64,000 bases of DNA. Origin: JL08 sp963765555. GTDB lineage: Bacteria > Pseudomonadota > Alphaproteobacteria > Rhodobacterales > Rhodobacteraceae. Shown one piece after another: positions 37,406 through 46,135 of the stretch. The stretch spans positions 251,780-315,779 of the forward strand of contig CAVXWX010000005.1 in NCBI GenBank assembly GCA_963765555.1, read 5' to 3'. The position numbers were made by a program, and so were the translations under genes. The notes under the pieces were generated by a model. That model was not told where the DNA came from. It did no database searches and saw only the letters and a program-made list of their open reading frames with translations. Positions within the stretch are counted from its first letter, which is position 1. Each line of letters begins with the position of its first letter.

Positions 37406-38595
37406 ACCACTGCCGCCCAGATAGATCCCGCAAACGCCAGAACGCAAGCAATGATACCCAACCATGGCACCCAGATCGGCACGTCAAACGGGGTGGCGGC
37501 CTGCTTCTTCTTCAGGGCAATCAAAGACGCGTTAACGATGGCAAACACGATCAGTAATGCTTGGGTCGTGATTTCGGCCAGCGTTGCAACAGGCAGGATC
37601 AGCGCCGCCCCGATCGTCACGCCCCCGACCAAAACAGACCCCAGAACCGGCGTTCCAAAGCGGGGATGCGCATGGCGGAACACCATCAGGGAACGGGTCC
37701 GTTTGCCCAACCCGTAGAGAATGCGGCTGGCCATTACGATCTGCGCCAGCACCCCGTTCATCGCCGCCGCAACGGCAATCGCAGATAAAAACACGCCGCT
37801 TTTGCCTGAACCCGCTTCCCAAACAAGGGCAAGGGGACGTTCGGACAGGGCCAGAACCTCGCGCGGGACCGCACGCACCGCCGCCAAGGACACAAGCGCA
37901 TAAAGCAGGCCGGTCACGACCAGCGCCAGCAGAATGGCGCGCGGCATGGTTTTCTGCGGATCGCGCGTTTCTTCGGCCATGTTGACCATGTCGTCAAAGC
38001 CGATATAGGCAAAAAAGGCAAAAACCGTGGCCCCTGCAACACCGGCCCATTCGGGGCTGGGCAGTGGAAGGCTCCAGTCTGCAACGGGCGCAGCTGAAAA
38101 ACCTGCGCCAATCACCAAAACAAGCCCGATCACCTCAACCCCTGTCAGAATTGCCGCAAAGGTCAGGCTTTCCAGAACCCCAACAATAGCGATCAGGGTC
38201 AGCGCCACGCCAAAGCCGACCACACCCCAGACAAACGGAATATCCACGAATGAGACAAGATACCCGACACCGCCGCGTAAAACGGCAGCACCCGCCACAA
38301 CACCCGCAATAATGTTGATCCAGCCGACAGCCACGGCAAGCGTGTGTCTTTGCAGGCCCGCTTCGATATAGGAACTGTCACCGGCAGCTTCGGGAATGCG
38401 GGCGGACAGTTCCGAAAACGTCAACGCCGTGGGCACGGCCACCACGGCGGCCAGCAGAAACGCCAGCGGTGCCCAGATGCCGGCGGCCCCCGCAGCGGCA
38501 CCAGTCAGAACATAAATGCCCGCGCCGACCATGATGCCGATGCCATACACTGCCAGCAATCCGGGTCCGATCCGACGCTGTAGTGTTTCAGCCAT
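37402..38595 (-). CDS. APC-family amino acid permease
   Basis: A 397-residue transporter of the amino acid-polyamine-organocation superfamily, with about 12 hydrophobic segments. The first helix has GIGIMVGAGIYVLTGAAAG, the substrate-binding unwound-helix motif. FFAYIGFDDMVNMAEETRDP is the matching helix 6 region. Its substrate is unknown. The ATG at 38595 is five bases after murC, so it is expressed in the dcw operon. Such a transporter is not a standard member of the cluster. Confidence 0.9.
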   Translation of the reverse strand: MAETLQRRIGPGLLAVYGIGIMVGAGIYVLTGAAAGAAGIWAPLAFLLAAVVAVPTALTFSELSARIPEAAGDSSYIEAGLQRHTLAVAVGWINIIAGVVAGAAVLRGGVGYLVSFVDIPFVWGVVGFGVALTLIAIVGVLESLTFAAILTGVEVIGLVLVIGAGFSAAPVADWSLPLPSPEWAGVAGATVFAFFAYIGFDDMVNMAEETRDPQKTMPRAILLALVVTGLLYALVSLAAVRAVPREVLALSERPLALVWEAGSGKSGVFLSAIAVAAAMNGVLAQIVMASRILYGLGKRTRSLMVFRHAHPRFGTPVLGSVLVGGVTIGAALILPVATLAEITTQALLIVFAIVNASLIALKKKQAATPFDVPIWVPWLGIIACVLAFAGSIWAAVV

Positions 38596-38599
38596 GTCG

Positions 38600-40000
38600 C
38601 TATCCCTTGGCCAGCCGGTCGGCCAAACCGTGGGCCCACGCACTGATCGTGCCCGCCCCCAGACATACAACCATATCGCCCGGCCCGGCCTGTTCGCGCA
38701 CCAGACGGGCCAGATCGTCCTCGTTTTCGATGGCGCGCGCGTGGCGATGCCCATAGCGGATCAGACCCGAGACCAGATCATCCCGGCTGGCCCCGGCAAT
38801 GGGATCTTCGCCCGCCGCATAGACATCTGCAATCGCAACCACATCCGCATCGTTGAAGCAGGCACAGAAATCATCGAACAAGGAATGAAGCCGTGTATAC
38901 CGATGTGGTTGGTGAATCGCGATCACGCGGCCTTCTGTTGCCTGGCGCGCTGCCCGCAAAACGGCAGCAATTTCAACCGGATGGTGGCCGTAATCATCGA
39001 TGATTGTAATGCCGTTGACTTCGCCCACCTTGGTAAATCGACGGTTCACGCCGCCAAAATTGGCCAGTGCGGTGCGGATTTCATCCTGTTTCATGCCCAG
39101 ATGCCGCGCCACGGCAACCGCCGACAACGCATTCGATACGTTGTGATCGCCCGGCATGGGCAAGGTGCAGCCCTTGATCAATTTGCCTTCGGCCTGCAGC
39201 GCGATGTCAAAATGCGCCACGCCGGCTTTGTATTTCAGGTTCACAGCGCGCACATCGGCCTGGGCATTGAACCCGTAGGTGACAATCCGGCGATCTGTGA
39301 CCTTGCCCACCAGCGCCTGTACTTCGTTGTGATCGGTGCAGCAAACCGCGACCCCGTAAAACGGGATATTGGATACAAAATCCAGAAACCCCTGCCGCAA
39401 TGTGTCAAAATCGCCCCAGTGTTCCATGTGTTCCGGATCGATATTTGTGACAATCGCGATGGTCGCGGGCAAACGGTTGAACGTGCCGTCGCTTTCATCC
39501 GCTTCGACAACCATCCATTCGCCCTGCCCCATGCGCGCGTTCGACCCGTAGGCGTGAATGATACCGCCATTCACCACTGTCGGATCAAACCCGCCCGCAA
39601 CCATCAGTTCGGCCATCATGGTTGTGGTTGTCGTTTTGCCATGGGTGCCCGCAACTGCGATGTTGGATTTCAGCCGCATCAATTCGGCCAGCATTTCGGC
39701 GCGCCGCACAATCGGCAGGCCAAGGCGGCGTGCCTCGTCCAGTTCAGGATTGCCTTTCTTGATCGCGGACGAGATCACAACAACTTCGGCACCTTCCAGA
39801 TTTTCGGACCGCTGGCCTTCGAATATGGTCGCGCCACTTGCGGCAAGCCTGTCGGTGATCTTGGATGCCTTAAGATCAGAGCCCTGCACCGTGTAGCCTA
39901 GGTTCAGCAAAACCTCGGCAATGCCCGACATCCCGATCCCGCCGATGCCGACAAAATGGATCGGCCCCACATCACCGGGAAGTTTGGTGGCTGCATTCAT
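38600..40000 (-). CDS. murC: UDP-N-acetylmuramate--L-alanine ligase
   Basis: A 466-residue Mur ligase adding L-alanine to UDP-MurNAc. N-terminal GIGGIGMSGIAEVL binds the nucleotide sugar; GTHGKTTTTTMMAEL is the ATP loop; YGHHPVEIAAVL and HQPHRYTR are MurC-specific blocks. The ATG at 40000 shares a base with the murG stop. A TTG one codon earlier is unlikely. Confidence 0.97.
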   Translation of the reverse strand: MNAATKLPGDVGPIHFVGIGGIGMSGIAEVLLNLGYTVQGSDLKASKITDRLAASGATIFEGQRSENLEGAEVVVISSAIKKGNPELDEARRLGLPIVRRAEMLAELMRLKSNIAVAGTHGKTTTTTMMAELMVAGGFDPTVVNGGIIHAYGSNARMGQGEWMVVEADESDGTFNRLPATIAIVTNIDPEHMEHWGDFDTLRQGFLDFVSNIPFYGVAVCCTDHNEVQALVGKVTDRRIVTYGFNAQADVRAVNLKYKAGVAHFDIALQAEGKLIKGCTLPMPGDHNVSNALSAVAVARHLGMKQDEIRTALANFGGVNRRFTKVGEVNGITIIDDYGHHPVEIAAVLRAARQATEGRVIAIHQPHRYTRLHSLFDDFCACFNDADVVAIADVYAAGEDPIAGASRDDLVSGLIRYGHRHARAIENEDDLARLVREQAGPGDMVVCLGAGTISAWAHGLADRLAKG

Positions 40001-41097
40001 CAATCAATCTCCTTGCTCAGGGACAGGACCATATCAACCAGTCTGTCCGTGGCATCGGCGCGGCCAGCGCCCAGCGCGGCATTTGCCATTTTTGTAGCAC
40101 CTTTGGAATCGGCGAATACGATTTCGATCTGTTCGGCCAGTGCATCGACCGTCAGCGCCTTTTCCGGAATCAGAATAGCCCCGCCCGCCTGTACCAGACC
40201 GCGCGCATTTGCGGTTTGATGATCCCCCGCCGCAGCCGCGAACGGGATCAGGATCGACGGGCGGCCGATGACCGTAAGATCGGCAATCGTGGATGCGCCC
40301 GCGCGGCTGATAACCAATTGCGCTTCGCTCATCCTGCGGGGGACGTTTTTGAAAAAAGGCTGCACTTCGGCATCAATGCCATGTTCGGCATAAAAATCGG
40401 CAACACGCTGGCCGTCTTCTTCACGGGCCTGATGGGCGACGCGGATGTTTTTCAGCCACTTCACCGGCAGGTTGGCCAAGGCAGGTGGCACGACATCCGA
40501 CAGGATACGAGCACCCTGACTGCCGCCCATTACCAGCACGGACATCGGATAATCGCCCGGTGGAATATAGGGCGCACCGGCGCGCTCCAGAATGGCGTGG
40601 CGCACCGGATTACCGACATGCACACCCTCGGCACCCTCTGGCAAATCTGTCGGCCAAACACCGCAGGCCACGGCATCTACCTTGCGCGCGAACAATCTGT
40701 TTACCTTGCCCAGCACACCATTTTGTTCATGGATCATACGCGGCCTGCGCAAAAGAAAGGCCGCCGCCATCGCCGGAATCGTGGGGTACCCGCCAAAGCC
40801 CACAACAATCACGGGGCGGTCCCTGATCATCTTGAACGTCGCGGCAAGAACGCCCGCCGCGAGCCGGAACGGGACAATCGCCTTGGCCAGCAAACCACCA
40901 CGGGCAAAAGTTGCGCTGCTGATCTGCTCGATCTCGGTGCCTTGCGGAAATCCGCCCGTATAGCGCGCGCCGCGCGCATCGGTGGACAGCTTGACCCGCC
41001 AGCCCCGCCCGGTCATCGCCTCGGCCAGAGCTTGGGCGGGAAACATATGCCCGCCGGTTCCGCCCGCCGCGATCACGATCAGAGGCCCGTCACCCAT
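40000..41097 (-). CDS. murG: Peptidoglycan GlcNAc transferase MurG
   Basis: A 365-residue membrane-associated glycosyltransferase that adds GlcNAc to lipid I, giving lipid II. N-terminal AAGGTGGHMFPAQALAEAM is the acceptor loop, VVGFGGYPTIP and MIHEQNGVLG are family blocks, and GGSQGARI starts the donor-binding domain. The ATG at 41097 is preferred; a TTG four codons upstream is weaker. Confidence 0.96.
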   Translation of the reverse strand: MGDGPLIVIAAGGTGGHMFPAQALAEAMTGRGWRVKLSTDARGARYTGGFPQGTEIEQISSATFARGGLLAKAIVPFRLAAGVLAATFKMIRDRPVIVVGFGGYPTIPAMAAAFLLRRPRMIHEQNGVLGKVNRLFARKVDAVACGVWPTDLPEGAEGVHVGNPVRHAILERAGAPYIPPGDYPMSVLVMGGSQGARILSDVVPPALANLPVKWLKNIRVAHQAREEDGQRVADFYAEHGIDAEVQPFFKNVPRRMSEAQLVISRAGASTIADLTVIGRPSILIPFAAAAGDHQTANARGLVQAGGAILIPEKALTVDALAEQIEIVFADSKGATKMANAALGAGRADATDRLVDMVLSLSKEID

Positions 41098-41127
41098 CAC
41101 ACCCACCAAAGCGCAAGCCGCATCCGG

Positions 41128-42294
41128 TCATCGCAACCCGCTCCGCAACAAATCACCGATCCCGCCCTGCGGTCGGGTGCGGGTGAACGCCAGCAAAATA
41201 CCAACCGCAATTCCGCCCGCGATCAGGGATGACCCACCGTAGCTGACAAACGGCAATGTCATGCCCTTTGCAGGCAACAGCCGGACAGCCACACCCATGT
41301 TGATCATTGCCTGTACGCCAAAAATACACGCCATTCCCGTGCCCGCCAATCGGATGAACGGATCACGTTCGCGCATCAGCCGCAAAAGCGAACGGACCAC
41401 AACGATCGAATAAAGCGCAATGATGACCAGAACCAGAACAAGGCCGTATTCTTCGGCGGCGACAGCGACGATAAAATCCGTGTGTGCATCGGGAAGCGAC
41501 CATTTGACTTCGCCCTCGCCCACGCCGACGCCGAACAAACCGCCTTCACGAATGGCGTTGGTCGCGTATCCCAACTGGGTTGTCGGATCAACATCCGGTG
41601 ACAGAAAGCCATCGATACGTCGGGCAAAATGTTCCGAATTCGAATAGGCAACCGTACCGGCCAGAATGACCAGACACGCCATGCCGACCAGCAACAGCAT
41701 CGGCGCACCCGCAACAAAATACATCACGCCCCAGCCGAACAGGACAAGGCAGGCCTGTCCGAAATCAGGCTGCAAGGCCAGCATCAGCACGATCGTGATA
41801 CACAGCACAAACGACCATGTGCGCCCCGGCGGGCCATTGATCTCTTGGCCGGCCGCCATCATCCACGCCGCCACAACGACAAACCCGGGTTTCAGAAACT
41901 CTGACGGCTGGATTGATGCGAACCCCAGCGAATACCAGCGCATCGCCCCTTTGCCGAAATCAGTGCCAAAAACCGGCAGAAACGCCATCGCCACAAAAGC
42001 CACAAGAAAGCCGATGACAGACAACCGGCGCACCACAATTGGCGTCATCATCGAAGTCAGGAACATCGCCAGCAAGGCCAGGCCGCCAAAAAACGCCTGA
42101 CGCTGAACATAATGGAACGGTTCAAACCCGTTCTTGGCTGCCAACGGCGGCGACGCCGCCAACCCCAGCAATATTCCGATCGCAAACAGGATCAGAACGC
42201 AGGACATCGACCATTTGTCGATGGTCCGCCACCATTTTGGTAATATTGGTTCGCCGTCCCGCATAGGAACCGCGCCATAGACCATTTCCGTCAT
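41128..42294 (-). CDS. ftsW: Peptidoglycan glycosyltransferase FtsW
   Basis: A SEDS-family polymerase that makes septal peptidoglycan from lipid II with FtsI. The 388 residues have about ten membrane segments. IQPSEFLKPGFVV, LLQPDFGQ-type ALQPDFGQACLVL and LPFVSYGGSSL are SEDS signatures. AHTDFIVAVAAEEYG contains the conserved aspartate and glutamate region. The ATG at 42294 is divergent from the flavoprotein gene. Confidence 0.96.
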   Translation of the reverse strand: MTEMVYGAVPMRDGEPILPKWWRTIDKWSMSCVLILFAIGILLGLAASPPLAAKNGFEPFHYVQRQAFFGGLALLAMFLTSMMTPIVVRRLSVIGFLVAFVAMAFLPVFGTDFGKGAMRWYSLGFASIQPSEFLKPGFVVVAAWMMAAGQEINGPPGRTWSFVLCITIVLMLALQPDFGQACLVLFGWGVMYFVAGAPMLLLVGMACLVILAGTVAYSNSEHFARRIDGFLSPDVDPTTQLGYATNAIREGGLFGVGVGEGEVKWSLPDAHTDFIVAVAAEEYGLVLVLVIIALYSIVVVRSLLRLMRERDPFIRLAGTGMACIFGVQAMINMGVAVRLLPAKGMTLPFVSYGGSSLIAGGIAVGILLAFTRTRPQGGIGDLLRSGLR

Positions 42295-42312
42295 GGATCA
42301 CCGCCGATCACT

Positions 42313-42398
42313 GCCTCAACATCGTCCCTTTTCGGGATCTGAGGCGCAGTTTAGCGCGAAAAACATCGTGACGCCAGTGTCTTCCTCTTGCACTGGCG
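42313..42398. other. Two hairpins between ftsW and the flavoprotein gene
   Basis: The first is a nested repeat: GCCTCA (42313-42318) with TGAGGC (42340-42345), enclosing TCCC/GGGA. The second is a perfect 8-bp repeat, CGCCAGTG (42372-42379) with CACTGGCG (42391-42398), 11 bases apart. Both lie in the 129-base divergent promoter region. They could be operators or RNA leader elements for either gene. Confidence 0.4.
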
Positions 42399-42423
42399 CA
42401 AGAAGCGCGCCACCTGCAAGGGT

Positions 42424-43605
42424 ATGAAGACACGCTTGCACTACAAAACGGTGATCATTGGTGCGGGGGCCGCCGGAATGATGTGCGCGGCCCATGCAGG
42501 TGGATCGTGTCTGGTGATTGATCACGCCAAAGCGCCGGGCGAAAAAATCCGGATATCGGGCGGTGGGCGCTGCAATTTCACCAATCTCTATGCCAGCCCC
42601 GAAAACTTTATCTCGGGCAATCCGCATTTCGCGAAATCGGCGCTGGCGCGCTATACACAATGGGATTTCATCGATCTGGTGGCCCGCCACGGTATTGCCT
42701 ATCACGAAAAAACGCTGGGCCAATTGTTTTGCGACATCTCTGCCAAAGACATCATTGCGATGCTTCTGGCCGAAATGAAACAGGCCGACGCCGCGCTTGA
42801 GCTGAATACCTCGGTCACGCGGGTTTCAAAATCACCGGCGGGGTTCGACCTTGATCTGAACGACGGGCGCAAAATTTCGGCCGCGAATGTCGTGATCGCA
42901 ACGGGCGGAAAATCCATTCCGAAAATGGGCGCATCGGGCTTTGCCTACGACATTGCGCGCCAGTTCGGTCTGCCTCTCACCGAAATCCGCCCTGCCTTGG
43001 TGCCGTTGACCTTTCCGGACGGACGGTTTGCGCCGCTTGCGGGGGTTGCAACCCCTGCCCGCATTCACAATGCCCGCGCAAGCTTTGACGAGGCGATGCT
43101 GTTCACCCATCGCGGGCTTTCGGGGCCCGCCATCCTGCAAATATCGTCTTATTGGCGCGAAGGCGAAGAAATTTGCGTTGACCTGCTTCCAGAAACAGAT
43201 CTGTTTGAGCGGCTGCGCACACAGCGCCAAACCGGCGGGCGGCGCAATCTGACAACGGAACTGGCGCAGATATTGCCAGCGCGGCTGGTCGAATATCTGG
43301 CGCAAGTCATTCCCATGGGCGGCAATCTGGCGGATCAGTCAGACGCCGCGCTGAAAGCCTTGCAACATGAACTGAAAAACTGGCGCATCACCGCCCATGG
43401 ATCAGAAGGATACCGCACCGCCGAGGTAACACTGGGCGGCATCGACACCGAAGCGCTGGATGCCAGAACCCTGCAATCCAAATCCGTGCCTAACCTTTAT
43501 TTCATCGGCGAAGCGGTTGATGTCACCGGCTGGCTGGGCGGGTACAATTTTCAATGGGCATGGTCATCGGGCTGGGCCGCAGGCACGGCCATCGCTGCCG
43601 GATAG
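42424..43605 (+). CDS. NAD(P)/FAD-dependent oxidoreductase, HI0933/BaiN family
   Basis: A 393-residue flavoprotein. The FAD loop is VIIGAGAAGMMCAAHAG at the N-terminus, followed by the family-specific RISGGGRCNFTN, ATGGKSIPKMGASG, and a C-terminal GEAVDVTGWLGGYNFQWAWSSG. The last block ends the family's FAD-binding domain. The physiological substrate is unknown. The ATG at 42424 fits the conserved start. It is on the opposite strand to the dcw cluster, ending two bases from murD. Confidence 0.92.
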   Translation: MKTRLHYKTVIIGAGAAGMMCAAHAGGSCLVIDHAKAPGEKIRISGGGRCNFTNLYASPENFISGNPHFAKSALARYTQWDFIDLVARHGIAYHEKTLGQLFCDISAKDIIAMLLAEMKQADAALELNTSVTRVSKSPAGFDLDLNDGRKISAANVVIATGGKSIPKMGASGFAYDIARQFGLPLTEIRPALVPLTFPDGRFAPLAGVATPARIHNARASFDEAMLFTHRGLSGPAILQISSYWREGEEICVDLLPETDLFERLRTQRQTGGRRNLTTELAQILPARLVEYLAQVIPMGGNLADQSDAALKALQHELKNWRITAHGSEGYRTAEVTLGGIDTEALDARTLQSKSVPNLYFIGEAVDVTGWLGGYNFQWAWSSGWAAGTAIAAG

Positions 43606-43607
43606 GA

Positions 43608-45005
43608 TCAGGCCAGCTTTGCCTTGACCTGCGCGATGAAATCTTCGCCGCGCCGCTCGAAACTGTCATATTGATCGAAACTCGCCGCTGCAGGGGCCAA
43701 CAGCACGGTATCCCCGTCCTGCGCGTCTTCAATCGCGCGGGCCACGGCGATGTCCATCGTGTTGCACACCTCGGTCTCTACGTTCAGTTGCATCGCGAAT
43801 GCCGCCGCCTCGCGCCCGATGACATAGGCCTTGGCCACTTGGCCGGTCGCATCCTTCAACCCGTCCAGACCGCCTTCTTTTTCCAAGCCGCCACATATCC
43901 AGCGGATATTCTGAAACGCGCTCAGCGCTTTGGCAGCACTGTCGACATTGGTGGCCTTGCTGTCGTTCACAAAGGTCACGCCATTCGCGTGGGCAATGAT
44001 CTGGCTGCGATGCGGCAATCCCGCAAAGCTGTGGAACGCCGCTTCGATCACTTTGGGCGCAAAGCCCAGCGCGCGGCAGGCGGCATAGGCGGCGCAGGCG
44101 TTCTGGTGATTATGCGCGCCGGGCAAACCGGCGATGGCGCGCAAGTCGATAGACCCCGTTTGCCGCCCGTTGCGATATTCAGACAGGAACCCCTTGCGCG
44201 CGAACACATGCCAACCCGACCCCGAAAGTTTCTGCCCCGACGATATCCGGATCACCCGGTCATCCCCGGCCCCTTCGGACAGTTGCCCCGCAAGGTAGCG
44301 GCCTTCGGCTTCGTCAACGCCGACAATGGCACGGTCTGGCCCACCTTCTGCAAAAAGCCGGCGTTTGGCTGCAAAATATCCGCCCAATCCGGCGTGACGA
44401 TCCAGATGATCAGGGGACAGGTTGGTAAACACCGCAATGTCGGGCGTCAGCGCGCGGGCCAGTTCCGTCTGATAGCTGGAAAGCTCCAGCACAACCACCT
44501 CGCCGTCAATCGCGGGATCGATATCCAGCACGCCGCGCCCGATATTGCCCGCCAGTTGGGCAGGGCGACCCACATGGGTCAGGATATGGTGGATCAGGGC
44601 GGACGTGGTGGATTTTCCGTTTGATCCCGTCACCGCGATCACACGCGGGGCCGTATCAAAGCTATCCCAATCCGACGTAGCGAATGAGCGGAAAAACAGG
44701 CCGATATCGTTGTCAACCGGCACACCCGCTACTTGCGCAAGCGCAACAACAGGGTGCGGTGCCGGATATAGATGCGCAATTCCGGGGGACACGATCAGCG
44801 ATGCCACATCTTCAAACGCGCCTTGTTTGCGCAGATCGACGATGTCCAACCCTTCGGCATCTGCCTTTGCACGGGCATCGGCATTGTCATCCCAACAGAT
44901 CGCATGCGCCCCGCCCGCACGCAAAGACAGAGCCGCGCTGAGACCCGAGCGGCCCAGCCCCAAAACAGCCACGGATTTACCCGCAAATCCTTGGGTCACG
45001 ATCAT
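43608..45005 (-). CDS. murD: UDP-N-acetylmuramoylalanine--D-glutamate ligase
   Basis: A 465-residue Mur ligase adding D-glutamate. N-terminal VLGLGRSGLSAALSL is the nucleotide-binding domain; VTGSNGKSTTSALIHH is the ATP loop; FVNDSKATNVDSAAKAL is the MurD signature. Its 3' end lies two bases from the convergent flavoprotein gene, with no terminator visible between them. Confidence 0.97.
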   Translation of the reverse strand: MIVTQGFAGKSVAVLGLGRSGLSAALSLRAGGAHAICWDDNADARAKADAEGLDIVDLRKQGAFEDVASLIVSPGIAHLYPAPHPVVALAQVAGVPVDNDIGLFFRSFATSDWDSFDTAPRVIAVTGSNGKSTTSALIHHILTHVGRPAQLAGNIGRGVLDIDPAIDGEVVVLELSSYQTELARALTPDIAVFTNLSPDHLDRHAGLGGYFAAKRRLFAEGGPDRAIVGVDEAEGRYLAGQLSEGAGDDRVIRISSGQKLSGSGWHVFARKGFLSEYRNGRQTGSIDLRAIAGLPGAHNHQNACAAYAACRALGFAPKVIEAAFHSFAGLPHRSQIIAHANGVTFVNDSKATNVDSAAKALSAFQNIRWICGGLEKEGGLDGLKDATGQVAKAYVIGREAAAFAMQLNVETEVCNTMDIAVARAIEDAQDGDTVLLAPAAASFDQYDSFERRGEDFIAQVKAKLA

Positions 45006-45041
45006 TGGTGTGGTCCATTACGCAATCGCATGATCAACCCC

Positions 45042-46124
45042 CTACCGGACCTTCAGCGTGGCAAGCCCGATCATGGCAAGGATCAGCGAAATGATCCAGA
45101 ACCGGATCACAATCTGCGGTTCGGCCCATCCCTTTTTCTCATAGTGGTGATGGATCGGCGCCATCAGGAACACGCGTTTGCCGGTGCGTTTGAAATACAG
45201 CACCTGAATGATCACCGACAGCGCCTCGACCACGAACAACCCGCCGACGATGGCAAGGACAAGTTCGTGCTTTGTTGCGACTGCAATGGCCCCCAACGCC
45301 CCGCCAAGGGCAAGCGATCCGGTATCGCCCATAAACACCGCAGCAGGGGGCGCGTTGTACCACAAAAAGCCAAGGCCACCGCCAAACAGACCCGCCGTAA
45401 AGATCAGGATTTCACCGGTGCCGGGCACATAATGCACATCCAGATATTCGGTAAAATCGACACGCCCGACCGCATAGGCGATAATACCCAGCGTGCCCGA
45501 CGCGATCATCACCGGCATGATCGCCAGCCCGTCCAGACCATCCGTCAGGTTAACCGCATTGGCCGCCCCGACGATGACAAGAATGGCAAACGGCACAAAC
45601 AGAAAGCCCAGATTGATCAGCGTATCCTTGAACACAGGCAAGGCCAGCTGGTTTTGCAGCCCTTCGGGATGGTATTGCGCCGCCCAAAATCCCGCAATCG
45701 CGGCAATCAGCAGGCCCAGCACCATACGCACCCGCCCCGATACACCGCCCGTGGTCTGTTTTGATACCTTGGCATAATCATCGGCGAACCCGATCGCGGC
45801 AAACGACATTGTGACAAACAAAACCATCCACACATAGGGATTATCCAGACGCGCCCAAAGCAGGGTGGATGTCAGCAACGCCCCGACAATCAGCAGCCCG
45901 CCCATTGTGGGCGTTCCAGCTTTGACAAAATGGCTTTCCGGGCCGTCATCACGGATCGGCTGGCCTTTACCCTGTTTGCGGCGCAGCACGGAAATCAGAG
46001 GTTTTCCGAAAATAAAACCGAACACCAGCGCTGTCAGAAACGCGCCGCCTGCACGGAATGTGATGTACCGGAACAGGTTGAACACATCCCCCCCGTCTGA
46101 AAGTGCGGTCAACCAATAGAGCAT
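45042..46124 (-). CDS. mraY: Phospho-MurNAc-pentapeptide transferase
   Basis: A 360-residue integral membrane enzyme that moves phospho-MurNAc-pentapeptide onto undecaprenyl phosphate (lipid I). About ten membrane segments. The catalytic motif is GFADDYAKVSKQTTGG, with NLTDGLDGLAIMP and AVFMGDTGSLALGG as further conserved loops, and MAPIHHHYEKKGW near the end. It is 360 residues, exactly the E. coli length. Confidence 0.98.
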   Translation of the reverse strand: MLYWLTALSDGGDVFNLFRYITFRAGGAFLTALVFGFIFGKPLISVLRRKQGKGQPIRDDGPESHFVKAGTPTMGGLLIVGALLTSTLLWARLDNPYVWMVLFVTMSFAAIGFADDYAKVSKQTTGGVSGRVRMVLGLLIAAIAGFWAAQYHPEGLQNQLALPVFKDTLINLGFLFVPFAILVIVGAANAVNLTDGLDGLAIMPVMIASGTLGIIAYAVGRVDFTEYLDVHYVPGTGEILIFTAGLFGGGLGFLWYNAPPAAVFMGDTGSLALGGALGAIAVATKHELVLAIVGGLFVVEALSVIIQVLYFKRTGKRVFLMAPIHHHYEKKGWAEPQIVIRFWIISLILAMIGLATLKVR

Positions 46125-46135
46125 TTCAGCGGTCC

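Noticed and set aside
38516..39901. Plus-strand frame of 461 codons antisense to murC
   Set aside because: Shadow of a certain gene; no plausible start signal or motifs.
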